64,000 nt of DNA. It comes from Trema orientale (lineage: Eukaryota; Streptophyta; Magnoliopsida; Rosales; Cannabaceae). The notes below the pieces were generated by a model. The model was not told where the DNA came from. It saw nothing but the letters and a program-made list of their open reading frames with translations, and searched no databases. Position 1 is the first letter of the stretch. Each line of letters opens with the position of its first letter. Both the position numbers and the translations under genes were made by a program. The DNA is taken from assembly GCA_002914845.1 (NCBI GenBank), contig JXTC01000031.1, forward strand, positions 533,265 through 597,264, read 5' to 3'. Shown here piece after piece: positions 32,100 to 44,471 of this stretch.

Positions 32100-34189
32100 A
32101 TGGTACACCATTTTGGAGGCAAGTCTCTATGTCTTGCAATGCTAACTTTGGTATTTACTTTGAACATACCATGTTCAAATTCTCTGCGGATTGAAAATCG
32201 AGTTAAGACTAAATCTGCGGTTTTTCGATCTCCGGTGTTTGAGCTGGAACCAGGATCAGTGCTCAACAGAATTTACTACAACATTGACTTTCCAAGAGGT
32301 CATATTGCTGTCAAGAGTTTTAAGGCTGAAGTAGTTGATGAAGCAGGGAGACCTGTCCCTCTTCATGAAACATATCTGCACCATTGGGTCATTCTCAGAT
32401 ATTATCAGCGCAAAGGTGTCTCAAATGTAGAGCAGGATAGCTTTAAGAAACTTGACCAAACAAACTTTATGTTTGCAAGGAACAATGGAGTGTGCCAGAA
32501 AAATGTTCTTGGGCAGTACTTTGGGCTTGGCTCAGAAACTAGAAAAACGCCCACGTTTGTTCCTGATCCTTATGGAATTGAAGTTGGTAACCCGGCGGAG
32601 ATTCCTGATGGCTTTGAGGAGAGATGGTTGATGAATGTTCACGCGATTGATACGCGAGGCGCGGAGGACAGTCTGGGATGCACTGAGTGCAGGTGTGATC
32701 TGTATAACATCTCGAAGGATGAGTATGGCCGGCCTTTGGGACCAGATTACAAGGGGGGACTGTTATGTTGCTATGATCAAACACAATGCAGGGTGAGAAA
32801 GGGCTTTCAGGGTACCAAGAGAAGCCTCTACCTCAGATATAGTGTGGAATGGGTTGATTGGACTGATTCTATATTGCCTGTTAAGATCTATATTTTCGAT
32901 ATCACTGATACTTGGAATGGTTTGAACTCTGCTAAACATGATTGCAAAGTAAGTGACTATACCTCCTTCCTAACATAATGTTGTTTAAATATTTACCTTC
33001 CTAGTTATTATTTCAGTAACATATCCATGACAATACCAATTGGATTATTGGCACTATACTAAACTCTACACCTAGGATTAGTGAAAGTCTGAGGAGGAGA
33101 TTGTAAAGTGAACATAGACTGGTGGATTCTTTTCTTGTATCATCTGTTAGGATAGGAGAGAACTTCTGCAAGCTGTAGTTAATTCAAATCCGTGAAAGGT
33201 TTTATGATTTTTATGCTAAAAAGGATGAATTCAGTGATTTGAATTAGAGACCTTATCACAAGAGAGATTGTAAAGTAATAGTTGGATGCTCCATTAAGTC
33301 CACTTAAGATTCTCTGTAATATTGAGACACCATGACTATCATCAACAAATTGAAATGAGATTACTTAGATAGTCTTTTGATACCCTCGTTTTGGTTTAGT
33401 AGTGGGAGAAACCACAGGCTTACTGAGGCTCTAAGAAGCTTAATAAACTCCTTAAAACAAGTTCGACATATTTACCGGATTTGATTACTCTTGTGGTGTC
33501 ATGGACCCCATATTGTGTTGATCTTGGTCGTTGGAATGAACAATTTTAGACATATTATAGTAGATTAATATATATTAATGTGGAGGCGAATGAGAGCTTA
33601 ATTCCAACAGATGAGTATAAAATCGCACTTGATCAAGTTAACATGATCTCTTTTGTGTCAGATCGAGTACAACGTTGCAGAATCTTGCAAGGGAACCGGT
33701 ACTATGTCTAGCCAAGGATGTGTTGACACGAGAAGGAAAAGGGTTAGGATGCCAACCGGCGGATATGTTGTTTATGGTGTAGCTCACCAGCATACTGGTG
33801 GAACTGGTTCGACACTTTACGGAGAGGTGATTTTCTTTCTACACAACTATTTGATAAGAAGCTTTCATGTGGTTTATTGTATGAGGAGGATTTTGATCAT
33901 TGTTTGATGGGGTATTTTGATGTGTGATTTTCAGGATGGAAGGGTTATATGTTCGTCGAATCCAATCTATGGAAAAGGGAAGGAAGTAGGGAACGAATCC
34001 GGTTACATTGTGGGAATGTCCACTTGTTATCCTCAACACGGCTCTGTGAAGATACTTGATGGAGAGACTCTTATTCATGAGTCCAATTACAATAGCAGCC
34101 AAACACATACTGGGGTTATGGGGCTATTTTACATTCTAGTCGCAAACCAATTGCCAAACCCAAAGCTCTTCATGCACTCTCCACTTTGA
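32100..34189 (+). CDS. SURNod19 family protein, tandem copy C
   Basis: Coding exons 32100-32948, 33662-33826 and 33935-34189 give 422 aa. The start is the ATG six bases after the leader-intron acceptor (CTTGCAG at 32087-32093), as in the sister genes. An in-frame TTG at 32088 is not used. Copy C has an eight-residue insertion after RKG (VSNVEQDSFKKLDQTNF) compared with copy A, and loses one residue near the C-terminus. The candidate metal ligands (LHHW, MNVHAID, AHQH, GVMGLF) and the cysteine cluster GCTECRC / LLCCYD are kept. A signal peptide-like N-terminus (MLTLVFTLNIPCS) is present. It is the most diverged of the three and nearest to the carrier gene. The frame is intact. Confidence 0.92.
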
Positions 34190-34513
34190 GTCATGCCTTA
34201 TTAAATGAGTATGGATGGTAGTTTTGCTTTGAAGTTGCAGATATGATGAAGACATTTGAGGGTACTAGTTCCATTTATTGGTAAGGATGTGAAACACGTC
34301 ATCACATCTCAATAATTGCCATGTGAAAGGGACTTGTTTCTAGAAGTTCAATACAAAATTAGTGTACAGTAGTTTGAGTTTGAGCTTGATAGTACTATTT
34401 ATACTCTTTCTATAATTTCTATAAATGGTATGTATTGGAAGTGGCATACTTATCTTGGGTAACACCATCTTGCAATTGAGGGGATGTAATAATGATTTGG
34501 ATCACTATGTTAT
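34190..34513. other. 3' flank of SURNod19-C
   Basis: Presumed 3'UTR and terminator region. No other feature is supported. Confidence 0.45.
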
Positions 34514-35045
34514 AGGGTTTATGGCATAAATGGTCCCTAAATTATCCAATTTGTGGCAATTTGGTCCTCAAAGTTTCAATTGTGGCAATTTGGTCCTAAT
34601 AACTTTCTGATTCGTAGTAATTTGGTCATTGGACTATCTAAATTGCAATATACTATTAAACTTTTGACTAAAAATACATATGAGGAGCATATTGTAGCAT
34701 CTGAAAGAGTATTTGAAAGAAAATAAATTGAACTGAAAGATTTTGAGAGAATAAAAGATGTATTTTTTACACTTTTTAGGATTTTTAGAATTACAAATTT
34801 AAAGAAAATTTTTCTATGATTGTTTATTTTTATGCTTGAAATTCTCAAATTATCTTTCAAATACATTTTTAGATGTTATCACGTATGTTTTTGGTAAAAA
34901 AATTTAATAACAAATTAGAATTTAAACAGTTTATAGACCAAATTACTACAAATCAGAAAATTTAGGGGCTTAATTACTATAATTGAAACTTTGAGGATCA
35001 AATTACCACAGAATGGATAGTTGGACCATTTGTGCCATTAACCCT
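34514..35045. mobile_element. MITE, copy 2 of the 28976 family
   Basis: The left end AGGGTTTATGGCATAAATGG is inverted at the right end as CCATTTGTGCCATTAACCCT. CAATTTGGTCCTCAAAGTTT is followed by a second shorter copy (GGCAATTTGGTCCTAATAAC), a local duplication absent from copy 1. The ends resemble Mutator-type MITEs of the GGGTTAATGGCACAAATGG kind. No clear target duplication. Confidence 0.7.
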
Positions 35046-36776
35046 CCCTGTGTAATATGAATAAACAGATAGCTGGATTAGAAACAATACACGCATATTC
35101 ACTTTTGTGTATCTGTGATTGTGACTACAATTTTGATTAAAACAGAAGAAAAATAAGAAGAAAGATACTAATGAGTATATCTCCCATAAATTCACTCTTT
35201 ACATGTAACAAACTCGAGACCACATTGACACGTGATAACGTAATATACGGGTATTAGGTTTGTCATTGTTATGTGCAGTGCAGGTACTTGTAACTATTAC
35301 TACCTTTTTTTTTTCTTTTTTTTTTCCCCCCTGAGGAAACACTAACTATTACTACTTAAAGCATATCTTTGTAACCCAACTTTTACTCATCACATGTCAA
35401 TTTTACAACTACAAAATAGGGCCACGGGTTGTAAATATCATACCATACAAGAAGGAAATAGAAAATCTGTGACACTAAAGTATAAAGAATATCTATGTTG
35501 TATGCATTTTATTAATAGTGAGTATTTAAGAACTACCAAAACTTTGTAATATTGTATCACATTGACGTGCTTGAAACTTTATTGTCTACGTAATTGAGTA
35601 TGATTGACATGAAATAATTGTGAATAAATAATGATATACAACATTAACAAAAAGTTCATTACCTTTTGTCAAGATAATGTTTTAGTAATTACGTGGTGAT
35701 GTTCTGTCATGTCAGTGCTAAGTCTCTAAGTGGATGAATTATTTTACGTATGTTACCAAGTGACCTCACAGTAAATCACTTGGTGGGTGGCATTACTAAA
35801 CGTGCAGATGACCTCATTGTTATGACTCGGTAATTTGTTAATTAGAAAAAGGGTAAACTGCGGAAAAAAAAAAAAAAAACTTAGAATTTGGCATTTCTTC
35901 AATTTAAATCTTGAGTTTTCTTTTTTTGTTAAAAGAAAATACTTCTATATTTTAAAATTTAAAAAATTTGTATCTTTTATTTATATTTTGACAAATTTAT
36001 TCTAAAAAAATTGTGAATTTAGACCTAAATTATGTTATTTTTGTTTTCAAAAAGTTAAAATATTTATAAAAATATCGTTTGAACTAATATAAAATGGACA
36101 AAATAAAAACGGATTGTATAAATTTTTGGAATTTCAATATATGAAGATTTTTTTTATTTTTTGGCAGAAATTAAAATCTAAGATTTAAATTGTCAAACGG
36201 CCAAACACGAGACATGAGGGTATTTATTACAGTCCCATTTTTTGGCCTTAGTCCCAAAAATTGCCCTTTCTTCAAGCGTGACGAAAAATGTAGTGCTAGC
36301 GTAGCTCTATAGGCTGCGAAAGGGAGCAGAATAACAAAGGCCCAACCCATGACCAAATCCCAAGTCAAACGTCAGAAAAAGGAAGAAGCAGTGACTCGAG
36401 GCATGAGCCATTAAGAAATCCACACACGGACACCTGCACTTGCCATTGCGAATATCCAAACCTCTTGTTGGGGATGATGCCCTTTCCCCTTCCCTTAATT
36501 AATTTTGGGGCCATTCTTCTCCATTTGTGCAACACAAAACACACAACCCCAACCCATACCATCCCAGCGAGCCAGACCCAGCCAGAAGGCCCTCTGCTCC
36601 CGCTGAGCGCGGGCACGCAGATTGAACCAGAACCCAGATAAGATTCCATCCCCCATATCCAATTCTCCACTCCTATCCTCACCATAGCCTTTTTCTTCGA
36701 TCTGGGTCAGTGACCAATCTCCGTAGTTTTCACCGACGGGGCTGGGCCGGCCGCCGAGCACGTGGGCTTCCCCAGT
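35046..36776. other. Intergenic and 5' region of the carrier gene
   Basis: 35046-36200 is AT-rich without genes, with poly-T/C (35308-35332) and poly-A (35864-35879) runs. From about 36420 the composition shifts to GC-rich, as expected of a housekeeping promoter and 5'UTR. A run CTTCCCTTAATTAATTTTGG lies near 36490; I see no convincing TATA box. Minus-strand frames at 36171-36902 only mirror the GC-rich first exon. Confidence 0.45.
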
Positions 36777-39700
36777 ATGGACGCAAAGCCCACCGCAGCC
36801 ACAGCCGCCACCGCCGCTGCTACCACCACCACCACCACCACCACCACCACCGAAGACTGCTGCAACCCCGTGAAGAAGCCCGGTCCGGTCTCCATGGATC
36901 ATGTCCTTTTGGCCTTGAGAGAAACCAAGGAAGAAAGGGACCTCAGAATTCGCAGCCTATTCAACTTCTTCGACGTTGCGAATGTCGGGTATTTGGACTA
37001 TGCCCAGATCGAGACTGGCCTCTCTGCCCTCCAGATTCCCCCCGAGTACAAGTACGCCAAGGATCTCTTGAAGGTCTGCGACGCCAATAGGGATGGGAGG
37101 GTTGATTACCACGAGTTCCGTCGGTATATGGACGCCAAGGAGCTCGAGCTTTACCGCATCTTTCAGGCCATTGATGTCGAACACAACGGCTGCATTTTGC
37201 CTGAAGAGCTCTGGGACGCTCTTGTCAGGGCTGGTACTTTCGCATTACATTGAAGACACCTTAACTTAATTTCCTTATTTTTTTTTCTTCTTATTATGAT
37301 ATTGAATGATACCCTTTATTTAATTTCCTTATCTTTTTGTTATTATGAGATTGATTTGCTTCCCCTGTTCGTTATTGATTATTTGTTTTGAAAACTGGGT
37401 TTTGATTGCAAGTGTGAGTGATTAATTGGGTAGTGATTTGTTCTGCATTTATGGCTGTGATCTTTCAGTTTTTGACAGGGACAATTTGGGTGGGTCTCTA
37501 TGCTTTTATCTAATTATTTATGTGTTTGCCTAATTGTGATCATCCGACTTCTTTCTTTAGTGATCATCACGATCTTGGAGGATGAACTCTTTATAGTTTT
37601 CCTGTTGTAGAATTGAAAGATTGATTGTATCCTTGGTCAACAAATGTGGGCTGTGGCTTCTCGTTTCCTATTTTCCAAGAAGGTTGCATTTTGGTTTTTG
37701 AGCTTTTGATTCCTTGTGGCCAGAGTCAAACCGCTGTATTTGTATAGAAATATTGACTAAAGATTACGAGGACTTTGTATACTGTCGTTTTCTTCTCTCT
37801 TTCTCTGCTTCTTCGTTTTTGGTGAAACAGTTCATATTTACTCTAAGCTAACTAGCCAAGTCAATAATTTGCCTAGGCTTGGCTCCTAGTGTGTAGACAC
37901 ATAAGCCTTTTAATTTGAAACTGATGGACTTGATGAATCATGAATGGTAGAGAGACAGAGTAAATTTAGAAATTTTAAAGTCCTTGGACTGGTCTTCCTT
38001 GCACAGATTTACATGGTTAAATCATTTAATAGATATTTGTTGATGGGCGCACTTGTGCTGCCTGTAGTTCATTGTCATTTAGTCGACTATAAATTTGCAA
38101 AGGATAACCCGATAATTTTTCACTTCTCACTTTCAGAAATGGAGTTACGTAGCTTTAAGAAGATTCTGTCTTAGCTTATCAGCAATACCGTATGGAAACA
38201 AAGGATGTTAGTCAATTAATTTACCTAGTTTGAAAGTCGTGTCTTTTGTTTTTTTTACTATATTAAAAAGTGAAAGGATTAGGAAAGACATCTTAGTGAA
38301 GTTGGGTGAAGTTGGGCCCAGTGCTAATTCCAATTTTATTTTATTATTTCCTGTAGTGTGCGTTATACTTTTAATACAATTTTTCAAGATTGTAGCCTTA
38401 ATTTCTTTTTCCGATTTAAATAACTGTAAGTGTCAAGTTCAGATCTTACTGTGTACATGCAAACATTTTGTGTGCATTAGTGAGTAAGTTGAGTGTGTGT
38501 GTGTTGAGGGGAGGGGAGGACTTGAAAGGTGAAACGAAGTCTAATTAGATTTAATTGGGATACTCTTCCTCTACTTCCATTCTGCATTATGTTGGTCTTA
38601 AAATAGGTTCAAATTCCCTCGTAATTCAACTGCTTTCTAATAATATCTCTAGGTCCAATTATTGATTTATTGCAGGTTTCATTTAATTTTTATGTAAGAC
38701 CATTTATGACATAAAATATGCTCTTTAGACCCAAAATTTGGGGTGTGCAACATTACAATTATCAGATGTCAATTCTTAATTTAGGGGAGGATTGTGAAGC
38801 AAGCCTGATTAAGAAGTTAAATCTGCTACTTTTCTGCATCGCTTTTGGGATTAAAATATGTTTGTCTGATTAATGAGGGTGTCGTCTTGTTGGTAGGATT
38901 TTTTTTTTTTTTTTTTAGTGGATTGTTGGTAGGAATTTGGTTCTGGGTTCCTGTATAAGGTTTTGATAATGACTATCTTTTGGTTCTACTATTAGTAACA
39001 TCTTCCCTTGATTTTTGTCATTCCATTGGGTGCATCAGTTTTGAATGACAATGTTTTCTTCTATTACTTTGTGTCTTAGACAGACCCTAACTTGTAAAAT
39101 CTTTGAAATGTTTTTTCTTGGAATTCTATGTTAAAGATTTCAAAAAATTTCTGCAATATTCTCTAGATGTATGTGTATTCTTTCCAACTTTAAGTTGAAT
39201 GCAATCAGCACTGTAATTCAGTCCTACACTGCCCGCTTTACTGGTTATTTTCATCTTATAAGCCTTGGCAGTTTCTGTTTTGAAGGGATTGAAATTGATG
39301 ACGAGGAACTTGCTCGATTTGTGGAGCATGTTGATAAGGATAATAATGGCATAATTACATTCGAGGAATGGAGAGATTTTCTGCTACTTTATCCTCATGA
39401 AGCAACTATAGAAAACATATATCATCACTGGGAAAGGGTATGCCTTGTAGATATTGGGGAACATGCTGTTATTCCACACGGCATCGCTAAGCATGTTCAT
39501 AGAAGCAGATATTTTATTGCAGGGGGAATAGCTGGAGCTGCCTCTCGAACAGCAACTGCTCCATTGGATCGCCTGAAGGTGATTTTGCAAGTTCAGACAA
39601 CAAATGCCCATATTGGGCCGGCTATACAGAAGATATGGAAAGAAGGTGGTTTCCTAGGTTTCTTTAGAGGCAATGGGATAAATGTTGTGAAGGTAGCACC

Positions 39701-40653
39701 GGAAACTGCCATAAAGTTTTATGCATATGAAATGTTGAAGAGTGTGATTGGTGATATTAAGGGCGAAGACAAGGGTGATATTGGTGCTGGCGCAAGACTT
39801 CTTGCTGGTGGTATGGCAGGTGCAGTGGCACAAACTGCAATCTACCCGTTGGATCTTGTGAAAACAAGGTTACAGACTTATACTTGTGAAGGTGGAAGGG
39901 TTCCTAAACTGGGTACGCTTACAAAAGATATCTTGGTTCAAGAGGGACCTCGGGCCTTTTATAAGGGTCTTCTACCATCCCTTCTTGGGATTATCCCCTA
40001 TGCTGGCATCGATCTTGCTGCCTATGAGACCTTGAAAGATATGTCAAAGACATACATTCTTCATGATAGCGGTACAGTGGTTTACCTTTCCATCTTTTTT
40101 TCTCAGTTTATTGCAATTTTATATTTTTTGGGACAGTGCTTTCTAATTGTTATCGTAATTATTGTTTTCCAGAACCTGGTCCTCTTATCCAACTTGGTTG
40201 TGGGACAATATCCGGAGCTCTTGGAGCGACTTGTGTTTATCCATTGCAAGTTATTAGAACGAGGTATTAGGATTTTTCGTTTTTACATAACAAACTAATA
40301 TGACATTATTGTGATTCTTGGTTTTGTGGAATCCTTTTTTTCCCCCTCCTTGGCAGGGGACTCGGTTTTGTCGAAACTAGTTTTGTTCTTTAATTCATAC
40401 TTATGAGTTTTTGATACATTTTTGTCATTCTATTGGGATTAATTTATTCTTCCTTCTCAGAATGCAAGCGCAACAATCTAATACTGCTGATGCTTATAAG
40501 GGTATGTCTGATGTATTTTGGAGAACCCTTCGGCATGAAGGTTATAGAGGTTTTTATAAAGGACTCTTTCCCAATCTTCTCAAAGTTGTGCCAGCTGCAA
40601 GCATTACATATTTGGTTTATGAAGCCATGAAAAAGAGTCTAGATCTTGATTAG
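36777..40653 (+). CDS. APC1: Calcium-regulated mitochondrial ATP-Mg/Pi carrier (SCaMC/APC type)
   Basis: Exons 36777-37233, 39286-40071, 40173-40263 and 40461-40653 join in phase to 508 aa. The first real ATG is 36777; an in-frame GTG at 36762 is upstream. The N-terminal half has four EF-hands: EF1 (Asp66-Gln77) is degenerate, EF2 (Asp102-Glu113, [12 protein letters not shown]) and EF4 (Asp169-Glu180, [12 protein letters not shown]) are canonical, EF3 (Asp133-Glu144) is partly kept. The C-terminal half has three carrier repeats with PLDRLK (245-250), PLDLVK (340-345) and PLQVIR (438-443). The family exchanges ATP-Mg or ADP for phosphate across the inner mitochondrial membrane, activated by cytosolic calcium through the EF-hands. 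A poly-Thr tract from an (ACC)n repeat lies at residues 16-25. Intron 1 is long (2052 bases). APC1 is suggested by synteny with At5g61810; APC2 or APC3 are close relatives. Confidence 0.93.
36823..36852 (+). repeat. (ACC)n microsatellite in the coding exon
   Basis: About ten ACC triplets encode the run of threonines near the N-terminus of the carrier, before the first EF-hand. A length change of whole triplets would keep the frame. Confidence 0.9.
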
Positions 40654-43600
40654 GGAGAGCTTTATTCAATTTTGATGGTGGCAAAGATGATCTTGCTGCT
40701 GAAATACTAATGCTATTGATGATGACGATACCAGGTGAATAAGATACATAATCATATGATAACTGCTTTTTTGTGATAGATGGTTATTTTCCCCAGGGCA
40801 ATGGGGCACATGATTTTGTAGTAGCATTTTTCTCTATCCTTATCTGACTTAAATGTTGAGAAGCAGCCAGCTTGGATACATTTGGAGAAGGGGAAAAAAA
40901 AATATGAGAGAACTAAAAAGCGGAAAGGCAATAGGTTAGTTATATATCTTCCTCTCTTATACATTTATTACGATGTCCTGAATGATTCAGATATTTCAGA
41001 TTTTGCTCATTTTGCAAATACAATTGCTATTTGCTCCGTTGTCATTGGATCCCAGTCACAAGTTTCGGAGCATTGTTGACCTCTAGATCTGTTTGGAAGA
41101 TAACTGTTTTCTCTGTATATTGTATGCACAGTGGAAAATATCTTTACACCATTATTGGTTTTTGCTCCAATATGTCAAATGAGAGTTCTGCCCTGCATAA
41201 TTATGAAATGTTGTGGTCTTAATGTGTCCGCTGCAAAATGTACTGATACTTTCGACATGCCAGAGTTTAGAGTTTTAGGACTTAACTTTATGTGGTGAGT
41301 GCTAAAGCCCTCTTATTCTATTTGCTTTTGTTCATGTGCTTTATTTGTGGCATCTAAAAGTATGTTAGTCACCATTTGATCGTGATTTCACCCGGACCAA
41401 GCAAAATATTTATATACATATATAAATGTGTGTGTATATATATATATATATATAGATATATGTGTGTGTATTGTGGACCTCTTGGTAAAAGGTATGGACA
41501 AGACAAAAGAACTTTTGTATTGTCGATCTTGGCATTATTTGCATATTTGACTTGAAATGCACACTGCAGTATTGTGTTTCAAAGCAATCTGAGGAGATAA
41601 TTGGACGAACTTATCCAGGTAGGCTTGCAGTTATATGATCATAATGATATTAGATTACATTTTTAGGTCAAAACCATCTTAGATGGTAATGATTTACACC
41701 TGTGCTCCTGCATGTGCTGTATTCTCTTTTACACTTTTGACTGTTCCGTTGCGATGTATGATTTTCTTCGAAAAATTAGCTTTAATATAGTCTTTACAAT
41801 ATCAACCATTTTTTTTTATAAAAAGTTTCTTATAGCATTCGTGTTTCATGAGATACACGAAATATAACATTATAAGTTATGATTAATGAGGTGATTTCAG
41901 TGTGCACTTGCAAATCAAGTTGCATATTTGACGCACTCAGTTGGTTTAGCTCAATTAGATTGATTGAAGGATAAGCTTTTTTTTTTTTCCACGTTGCTTT
42001 GGTGATTTGAGTTCGTTTATTGATTTTATTGGATTCGTAGTTTTCGAACGAAAAGAGCGTTTCACCATCTACTAAACTAGAATTTGCTTAGACCTCAGTA
42101 ATCAACAAGGACTCAGAGGTGGCTACAACTGTAGACACTGACGTGAAGCTCACGAATATCAGCTGCCATAGGTTGTGATCTATGTAGCCAAAGATTCAAA
42201 ACAGCTTATTGATTTCTGGTAGTATTTCTGTATGTTAGCAACAACCCAGTACAACATTCCCACTACCAATCCATCCAAAGGGGAAAAAAAAAAAATACTA
42301 ACAATAGCAATAAAGGCAGCTCAGCTCACACGGCCACAAGCAAGTAAAAGTGTCTGGTCTAACTTCCCATTTCGTTGGTCATTTTGAGATCTGCAACTCA
42401 TGGAGCTTTTAAGTAGGTGTTGGCATTGACTAGCACAAGATGTTCTTTCTGGTTAGAAAGAAACTGGAATGGTCACTTTCACTTGGCAGTGGGTGTTATT
42501 TAGAATCCAGTCACAGTAAGAGCTCTTGCTGCTGCTGGAGTTCGAAAATAACTTACAGGTAGAGAAAGGAACTCCAGTGTTTGACACTAACAAAAAGCGG
42601 TAGCAGAGTAAAATGGCCTGGCAATGGCATTGCTTAAAGCTAGTATTACAAACAGGAGTTGGAGTAGGAGTTCGATTTAAAAAGAGAGTGAGAAAGAAAA
42701 AAGAAAAAAGATAAAGAAAAAAACAACAAACCGGAAGAAAGGCTTTGCCTTCCCTTTGCCTCTCTATGACTTGCCTTTGTTTTGTCTCTTCCTAGGGGAA
42801 GAGGGTGATGCTTTCTGTGCTTGAAGGAGCACATGTGGAGCTTATCTTCTTCTTCTTTTTCCTGCACATCATTCCTGGGTTATCAATAGCTGTGATAGGA
42901 TATCACAAAAGAAGGCTTGTGGTTTGAATATTGGAGTTGAGGATGGAAAGAGTATTCATAAGGGTTTCTTATTGCTCCAAGTATTTATGGACCCTCTAGA
43001 GGGGTGACTGGTGGCACCATGTTTGATTTAAAAATTTGTAGTGCAGGAAAAAGAAAAGAAAAAGAGGACAAAGATAACAGATCAGCACCAGGAGGATCAT
43101 ATTTCAAAAATGGTCCCCCCAAACCAGCATTATTCTCCTTATTGGGTAAAATGCTTCTCTCCCACTAAGAATATAATTATTCTTATACTTTGTCATAAAT
43201 CATGACATTAGTCCACGCTAGCAAGACAGAGAGGGAGGGGGAGTATGCCTAGTTATTCCATGTGGGGAAAAGCACGGAAATTTGATTTTTAAATGGATGA
43301 GAAGGAAAATGATAACATGTGGAGGGCTGTCCTTCTCCAAGGAGGAAAATTAAATTAGTAAACAAGGTATGAGGAAAAGGCAAGTAAAGCGGTCTAATGA
43401 AGAAGTCTTACTCTTAGGGGAGAATAAGGGAAGTAGATTTGGAGCTTTTGCTTTTATAGGGCATAAGCAATATGCACCGTCCACTTCTTCCTTCGGTACA
43501 AATGCTTTGTGAGAATCTGTCTAAACCCCACTAATCCTGTTATCGAAAAAGAAATCCACTTATCCACTTTAGTGGGAAGAGCTCAGCTAATTGTGGATAG

Positions 43601-44237
43601 ACTGTACAAACAAAGAAGGAATTATTAGCTTAAAAAAGTAGTGTTTTATAGTATGGAATAAAAAAAAGAAAGGAAAAAAAAAAAAAAAAAAAAACTTACT
43701 GATAAGTGATAAGGAACAGTTTGACTTTGAATGTACTCTAGTCATGCTAATACTTGTTCTATTCTTCTTTTATGCGTGTGTTTGCTTGATAAAATCTTAC
43801 TGTTTGGTTCAATAAAAGAAAAGGTGTCACTCGCTCAATGCTTGCAGACTCATTAACCCATTTAGGTTTGACCTCGTCTATCAATAAGAGCGGTATTAAC
43901 GTGAAGAATTATGTAAGTAAGAGACCCATTCATATTTATTTACTTCTCTAATTAGACATAGGTAAGGCCTTTTTGTCGTGTTCTTCAATCTTTTCTTCTA
44001 GTTGGGGAAAAAAAAACAAAACAAAAAAAAAAAAAGGAGAAAGTTTTGTGTAGTATAAGATAGGTGAGTTAGTTTAGACAGATTCTTGGTCCCCAAGTGG
44101 GCAAAATAGAGCGAGTTTGTTTGTAACGGGATATAGGAAAAATAGATAAGACACTTGTGCGTATCAGACTTGGATGCTTGTTGTGCATTTTCTGCATTGT
44201 CCCGACAGATTCAAACAAAAAGCTTACGTTGAGAACA
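40654..44237. other. 3' flank of the carrier and gene-free interval
   Basis: 40654-41300 is probably the carrier's 3'UTR and downstream DNA. A GT/AT microsatellite lies at 41416-41470. 42060-43450 is less AT-rich and has a 73-residue minus-strand frame (42646-42867) of Lys/Arg- and Phe-rich composition; I recognise no family. Poly-A runs lie at 43675-43694 and 44009-44033. It may hold a non-coding transcript, but nothing in the sequence proves it. Confidence 0.4.
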
Positions 44238-44255
44238 CATATGCCCTTTGATCTT

Positions 44256-44453
44256 TTCTTTTCTAAAAAAAATGTGGGGCTTAACTAAGGACCTCCATTT
44301 ATTACAAATTAAAAGAAAATACCTAATACTACCTAATCTCTACCCCACCCCATTAGGGATAATTGGTTTTCACGCCTACCCCGGTGTGACTCAAACTTAA
44401 AACCGAGATCTTAGGTAGTGGATGCTCTTACCACTTGAGCTAACCTACTTCGT
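44256..44453 (-). mobile_element. tRNA-derived SINE with 18-bp target duplication
   Basis: CATATGCCCTTTGATCTT occurs at 44238-44255 and again at 44454-44471, flanking 198 bases. On the minus strand the element starts ACGAAGTAGGTTAGCTCAAG, with a box A-like TTAGCTCAAGTGGTAAGAG and, about 35 bases on, a box B-like GGTTTTAAGTTTGAGTC. The 3' end is A-rich (plus strand TTCTTTTCTAAAAAAAA). Box A, box B and a perfect long target duplication identify a plant SINE of tRNA origin. The target duplication is unmutated, so the insertion looks young. Confidence 0.88.
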
Positions 44454-44471
44454 CATATGCCCTTTGATCTT

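Noticed and set aside
36495-36902. Minus-strand Gly/Val-rich frames opposite the carrier's first exon
   Set aside because: They mirror the (ACC)n repeat and the GC-rich coding exon; the plus strand has the EF-hand gene.
42646-42867. 73-residue minus-strand frame in a GC-richer island
   Set aside because: Begins at a non-ATG codon, is Lys- and Phe-biased, and has no recognisable motif.
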